From the NCBI GenBank assembly GCA_002372175.1, contig DFIS01000076.1, positions 62,001 through 126,000 on the forward strand: 64,000 nucleotides of DNA. The letters are read 5' to 3'. The notes under the pieces are model-generated. The model saw only the letters and a program-made list of their open reading frames with translations. It ran no database searches and was not told the origin of the DNA. Position numbers and translations under genes: made by a program. Positions 60,509 through 64,000 of this stretch are shown piece after piece; within the stretch, counting starts at the first letter, position 1, and every line of letters begins with the position of its first letter. The DNA is from Solobacterium sp. UBA3691 (GTDB lineage: Bacteria > Bacillota_I > Bacilli_A > Erysipelotrichales > Erysipelotrichaceae).

Positions 60509-60519
60509 GCATATCTGGC

Positions 60520-62325
60520 TTATTTACTGTAAGCAGAAGCGTTCTCACCGGCAATACGGCCGAAGACAACAAAGTCTGTAACAGCGTTGCCGCCGAGACG
60601 GTTGCCGCCGTGGACACCGCCGGTGACTTCACCAGCCGCATAGAGACCAGGAATGACATTACCCTTTGTGTCAATAACTTCCGCGTTGGTGTTGATCTTG
60701 ACACCGCCCATGCAGTGATGGATACCCGGAGAGATCTGTACTGCATACAGAGGCAGTTCAGCTACGTATGTCTTATTCTTATCGGGATTGGCACGGCCGA
60801 ATTCCGCATCTTCACCTGTTTCACAGGCAGTGTGCCACTTATCAAGTGTTTCCTGTACAACGGCTTCTTCAACACCAATCAGCTTGGCAAGATCCGCGAC
60901 AGTATCACACTTGATCATGTAACCCTTACTGACATACTTCTTGATGAGTTCGGATTTCGCAGCTACTTTCTCATCAGTAACCAGCCATGCATACCTGTCA
61001 GGCTGTTCATTGACGGCAGCCGAGACAACGTCTCTGGTACCATTCTCATTGGTGAAACGTACACCGTTCTTGTTCAGCAGGATCGCACCGTCACCGCGCA
61101 GAGATTCAGAAATCAGAGAACCATCTGTCTGTACAACGGTCGGATGGATCTGGATCTGTTCAAGATCACGGAAATCTGCGCCGACTGCTTCTAAGAACGC
61201 AATCGCGTCACCGGTAATGGTAGGAGCGTTGGTGGAGACATATCCCTTGAGGTCCGGTCTGTACTTGACGATCAGATCCGGGTTGGAACCGAAGCCGCCT
61301 GTTGCAATAATGACAGCGTCCGCATGAACTGTGATGTTATTACCGTCGCTATCGGTAGCGTGCAGACCCACAGCCTTGCCGTTATCCATCAGAACCTCGT
61401 CAACTTTTGCACTGTACACGATCTCGATACCGAGGTCTTCACATGTCTTGGACAGATGTTCTACGAGGAATGTACCGACAGGGAGGATATCCCCTTTAGC
61501 ATTTACAGGACGGTGCTGACGATAAACACTGGCACCGCCGGCCAGACCGACATCACTTAACGGCGCATCGATGGAATCCAGCCAGTCGATTGCTGCCGAA
61601 GAATTTTCCGCCAGTGTTCTGACAAGTTCAGGATCGTTGATGTCATGGCCGCCTTTCATGGTATCTTCGTAAAACAGTTCTACGGAGTCTTCAATACCTG
61701 CTTCAGCCTGGTAATGTGTTTCTGCCGCATTCATACCGCCGGCCGCATAACTGGAGTTACCACCCGGGAATAAGCCTTTTTCAAGAATGATGACTTTCTT
61801 GCCGTTCTGGGCAGCGGTAATAGCTGCTGTCATACCGGCACCGCCGGCACCTGCCACAACGATATCTGCTGTCTTCTCTACATCTTCAGCAGCTGTCTCG
61901 ACCTGCTGCGGCACAAGAGCCTCAGGATCTGCCCCGGCTTGACGAAGCGCATCCGATACAGCTGTCAGGAATCCCTTGGAACTCACTGTTGCATAGGTAA
62001 CTACCTCAATATTCGGAGACTGGACCGCAAGAACTTTCTCTGCCAGAGCAGGAACTGCCATGCCGCCGACTGTCGGTGTCTCACCGTCGATCGTATATTC
62101 GATATTCTCAATTTTGTTATCTGAAACTGTCACCTTGACCTTGATCGGATTGCTGGCGCCTGTATACCCCGGACTTTCCGCTTCATACGTACCTGCCGCA
62201 AAGAGTGCGCCTTCCGCAGGTTTGGCGATCTTCGGTTTCGTCATCTGTCCAAAGACAAGACAAAATACAAGTGATACTGCAAGAGTACAGATCACTGCAA
62301 GCAGAGATTGTCTGCTTTCTTTCAT
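60520..62325 (-). CDS. Membrane-anchored FMN/FAD reductase (fumarate/urocanate reductase-like)
   Basis: 601 residues. An N-terminal membrane anchor (SLLAVICTLAVSLVFCLVFG) is followed by an FMN_bind domain (about 45-125) ending in YATVSSKGFLTAV, whose Thr is the likely ApbE flavinylation site. The FAD domain begins with DIVVAGAGGAGMTAAITAAQ and includes GGNSSYAAGG, QIHPT, RFTNENGTRD and GIHHCMGGV. The His, Arg and His positions match the fumarate-reductase active site. It would reduce an external electron acceptor using electrons from covalent FMN. The acceptor is unknown. Single-gene unit. Confidence 0.87.
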   Translation of the reverse strand: MKESRQSLLAVICTLAVSLVFCLVFGQMTKPKIAKPAEGALFAAGTYEAESPGYTGASNPIKVKVTVSDNKIENIEYTIDGETPTVGGMAVPALAEKVLAVQSPNIEVVTYATVSSKGFLTAVSDALRQAGADPEALVPQQVETAAEDVEKTADIVVAGAGGAGMTAAITAAQNGKKVIILEKGLFPGGNSSYAAGGMNAAETHYQAEAGIEDSVELFYEDTMKGGHDINDPELVRTLAENSSAAIDWLDSIDAPLSDVGLAGGASVYRQHRPVNAKGDILPVGTFLVEHLSKTCEDLGIEIVYSAKVDEVLMDNGKAVGLHATDSDGNNITVHADAVIIATGGFGSNPDLIVKYRPDLKGYVSTNAPTITGDAIAFLEAVGADFRDLEQIQIHPTVVQTDGSLISESLRGDGAILLNKNGVRFTNENGTRDVVSAAVNEQPDRYAWLVTDEKVAAKSELIKKYVSKGYMIKCDTVADLAKLIGVEEAVVQETLDKWHTACETGEDAEFGRANPDKNKTYVAELPLYAVQISPGIHHCMGGVKINTNAEVIDTKGNVIPGLYAAGEVTGGVHGGNRLGGNAVTDFVVFGRIAGENASAYSK

Positions 62326-62461
62326 AATTCTTTCCCTCCTGTTAATATCTCCATACTATCATAGACACAGGCATACGCTAATATATTTCTGCTCATTTTT
62401 GTATGTTCTATTTGCATACAATCTGTAAAAAAATAAAATAATGGTAACAGGAGTAATATCT

Positions 62462-63256
62462 ATGACACAGGCTAAAGCAAATCGCATACAGATGGATAAT
62501 TCAGTATTTTCAAGCATCGATCATACGGAAGTATACTGGCTTGGCGGCGGCGGAGCCATGATCAACAGCCGCGGTACGGTTGTCCTGATCGATCCTCTGC
62601 TGAAAGGTTTTGACATGAAGATACTGACCGAGGCACCGCTGGGCACTGAGGATATCCCGCATGCCGACAGTATTATCATTACGCATTGTGACAATGATCA
62701 TTTCAGCAAACCTACGCTTCTTGATCTGAAGGACAGGACAGGATCCGTACATACAACGGAATATGTTGCAGGTCTCTGCGCAGAGATCGGTATACCGGCA
62801 TACGGTCATGAGATCGGTGATACATTCAGCGTCGGTGATATCAGGATCACGCTTACCCCTGCCGACCATGCCTGGCAGAATGATTCACCGAAGCACAGTG
62901 CAGTAAGACATTACGAGATGAAGGACTTCTGCGGCTTCCGTCTGGAAACACCCGACGGTGTGATCTGGATGCCCGGCGATTCCAGACTGATGGAGGAACA
63001 GCTTCATCAGCCGGATATGGACCTGATCCTGATGGATATCTCTGATTCACGCTGGCATATCGGCATTCCCGGGGTACTGAAGATGGCAGAAGCATATCCG
63101 CATACCCCTCTTCTTCCGATCCACTGGGGCTGTGTAGATGCTCCGGACTGGAAGGAATTCAACGGTGATCCGGAAGTGATCAGAGCACAGATCGTCAATC
63201 CTGAACGCTTCTTCATCAAGGCCGTCGGAGAACCCTATATCCTGAAAAAGCAGTAA
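62462..63256 (+). CDS. Metallo-beta-lactamase fold hydrolase (UlaG/YtnP-like group)
   Basis: 264 residues from ATG 62462, with AGGAG upstream; an earlier ATG at 62441 lies before that site. Motifs are VYWLGGGGAMINS, LIDPLL, the metal site THCDNDHFS and WMPGDSR, then LPIHWGC near the end. A cytoplasmic zinc or manganese hydrolase related to UlaG-type L-ascorbate-6-phosphate lactonases. The substrate is not predictable here. Confidence 0.85.
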   Translation: MTQAKANRIQMDNSVFSSIDHTEVYWLGGGGAMINSRGTVVLIDPLLKGFDMKILTEAPLGTEDIPHADSIIITHCDNDHFSKPTLLDLKDRTGSVHTTEYVAGLCAEIGIPAYGHEIGDTFSVGDIRITLTPADHAWQNDSPKHSAVRHYEMKDFCGFRLETPDGVIWMPGDSRLMEEQLHQPDMDLILMDISDSRWHIGIPGVLKMAEAYPHTPLLPIHWGCVDAPDWKEFNGDPEVIRAQIVNPERFFIKAVGEPYILKKQ

Positions 63257-63262
63257 AAAAAC

Positions 63263-63290
63263 AGGAACTCAGTACGCTGAGTTCCTTTTA
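63263..63290. terminator. Bidirectional terminator between convergent genes
   Basis: AGGAACTCAG-TACG-CTGAGTTCCT, T-rich on both sides, serving the 62462 gene and ruvX. Confidence 0.92.
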
Positions 63291-63299
63291 AAATGCCTG

Positions 63300-63722
63300 T
63301 TACAGACTGTTTCTCTGCTTCTCGAGATAATATTCGAGAATTCTGACAGCTGCCTGCTGATCGATCACTTTCTTCCGTTTCCTGCGCGAAACATTTGCCT
63401 GGATCAGGAATTCTTCGGAATCCCTGGTCGTATACCGCTCGTCCTGCAGAACGACCCTGATCCCCGATTCTTTCTCGATGATCTCTCCGATCTCTCTGGA
63501 AAGCTGCGCTCTCGGACCTTCATCGTCATTCTCCAGCAGCGGATAGCCCATCACGATCAGATCCGGCTTCTCTGCCGCAAGATACTCCAGGATGCGGTCG
63601 ATCGCCTCATCATAATCTTCAGGCTGAAAACGTATCGTTTTGACCGGCTGTGCGAGAAATCCGGTATCTGATTTAGCGATTCCGCAGGTTACACTGCCAA
63701 GGTCAAGACTGATATATTTCAT
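63300..63722 (-). CDS. ruvX: Putative pre-16S rRNA nuclease / Holliday junction resolvase YqgF (RuvX)
   Basis: 140 residues. RNase H-like fold: ISLDLGSVTCGIAKSD, VMGYPLLENDDEGPRA, LQDERYTTRDSEEFL and DQQAAVRILEYYL. It matures the 16S rRNA 5' end. Normally it lies between ireB and DUF1292. In this genome it stands 36 kb away. AAAGGAAAAC ribosome site. Confidence 0.93.
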   Translation of the reverse strand: MKYISLDLGSVTCGIAKSDTGFLAQPVKTIRFQPEDYDEAIDRILEYLAAEKPDLIVMGYPLLENDDEGPRAQLSREIGEIIEKESGIRVVLQDERYTTRDSEEFLIQANVSRRKRKKVIDQQAAVRILEYYLEKQRNSL

Positions 63723-63736
63723 TGTTTTCCTTTCGT

Positions 63737-64000
63737 TTACAGTAATTTATCCTTCAGATAATCCAGGATGATCTTCTGTACATCTGTCTGGAAGAATTCA
63801 TCGGAGCCATGATCTGCCCCATCCAGCACATAATACGTAACATCTCTGCCGTTATCTTTCAAGGCCTGATAGTACATCTCACTCTGTTCAATGTTTACGA
63901 CATGATCATCATTGCCATGCAGGATCAATACAGGACACGTACGGTCATTGATACCGTTGATGCCTCCTGCACGCTTAGCAGCAGCCAGGACATTGACCGG
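63737..64000 (-). CDS. Alpha/beta hydrolase (C-terminal part)
   Basis: The frame is open to the window edge at 64000, giving the last 87 residues. PVLILHGNDDHVV contains the catalytic Asp region and LDGADHGSDEFF the catalytic His of an alpha/beta hydrolase (dienelactone hydrolase or acetylxylan-esterase-like). The nucleophile Ser lies outside the window. Confidence 0.8.
   Translation of the reverse strand, partial: PVNVLAAAKRAGGINGINDRTCPVLILHGNDDHVVNIEQSEMYYQALKDNGRDVTYYVLDGADHGSDEFFQTDVQKIILDYLKDKLL

Noticed and set aside
1..64000. CRISPR array
   Set aside because: No regularly spaced repeats of 24-40 bp with unique spacers and no cas genes were seen; the short repeats found are integrase, operator and origin sites.

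Overview
This window is a chromosome segment of a low-to-moderate GC Bacillota bacterium. The best guess is the class Erysipelotrichia, inferred from its mix of features: infC-rpmI-rplT with an L20-type leader, a T-box in front of alaS, IreB, ComK and Spx homologues, paired FemAB-type bridge transferases, a short SMC and a single-chain L-serine dehydratase. TGA is used as a normal stop throughout. No species can be named from the sequence alone.

Layout. 1-1725: the tail of an Asp23/Gls24 protein, the IF3/L35/L20 operon and tRNA-Glu(CUC). 1704-10668: an integrated mobile element of about 8.9 kb inserted in the 3' end of that tRNA gene. It is bounded by an exact 22-bp duplication (1704-1725 and 10647-10668) and carries a tyrosine integrase, a repressor facing a divergent operon, excisionase-like proteins, a RepA-like ATPase followed by iteron-like repeats, an HNH nuclease, an AT-rich GIY-YIG nuclease cargo gene and an ArpU/RinA-type late regulator. 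It has no capsid, terminase, conjugation or lysis genes, so it looks like a phage-satellite (PICI-like) island.

10.7-24 kb: flavodoxin, two FemAB transferases, gltX, a LamG-GH43 lipoprotein, tRNA-Gln(CUG), then an overlapping operon rdgB-lit-trmL-small membrane protein-comK-like-spx-like-mnmA-recD2. 24-45 kb: T-box-alaS, ireB, a DUF1292/mltG/Nudix operon, greA, comEA-comEC, holA-sda-hypoxanthine glycosylase-U32-mscL, smc-ftsY-ylxM-ackA-nrnA, hup, and a membrane-anchored metallo-beta-lactamase protein. DNA uptake (ComK, ComEA, ComEC), DNA repair and translation genes are prominent.

45-64 kb is mostly on the minus strand: a 643-bp non-coding stretch, a zinc-ribbon/TPR-like surface protein, the nine-gene run nusB-xseA-xseB-ispA-dxs-recN-dinB-xerD-deoB, a small operon of a divergent PfkB-family kinase with DUF2804 and Gfo/Idh proteins, a membrane-anchored flavin reductase for an external electron acceptor, an UlaG-like hydrolase on the plus strand, ruvX, and the end of an alpha/beta hydrolase.

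The strongest candidates for something undescribed are the satellite-like element with its complete set of cis sites (att, arm sites, operators, origin, cargo boundaries), its GIY-YIG cargo gene bounded by 13-bp direct repeats, and a recurring promoter layout in which a -10 box ends 6-7 bp before an ATG that has no Shine-Dalgarno, suggesting leaderless mRNAs.
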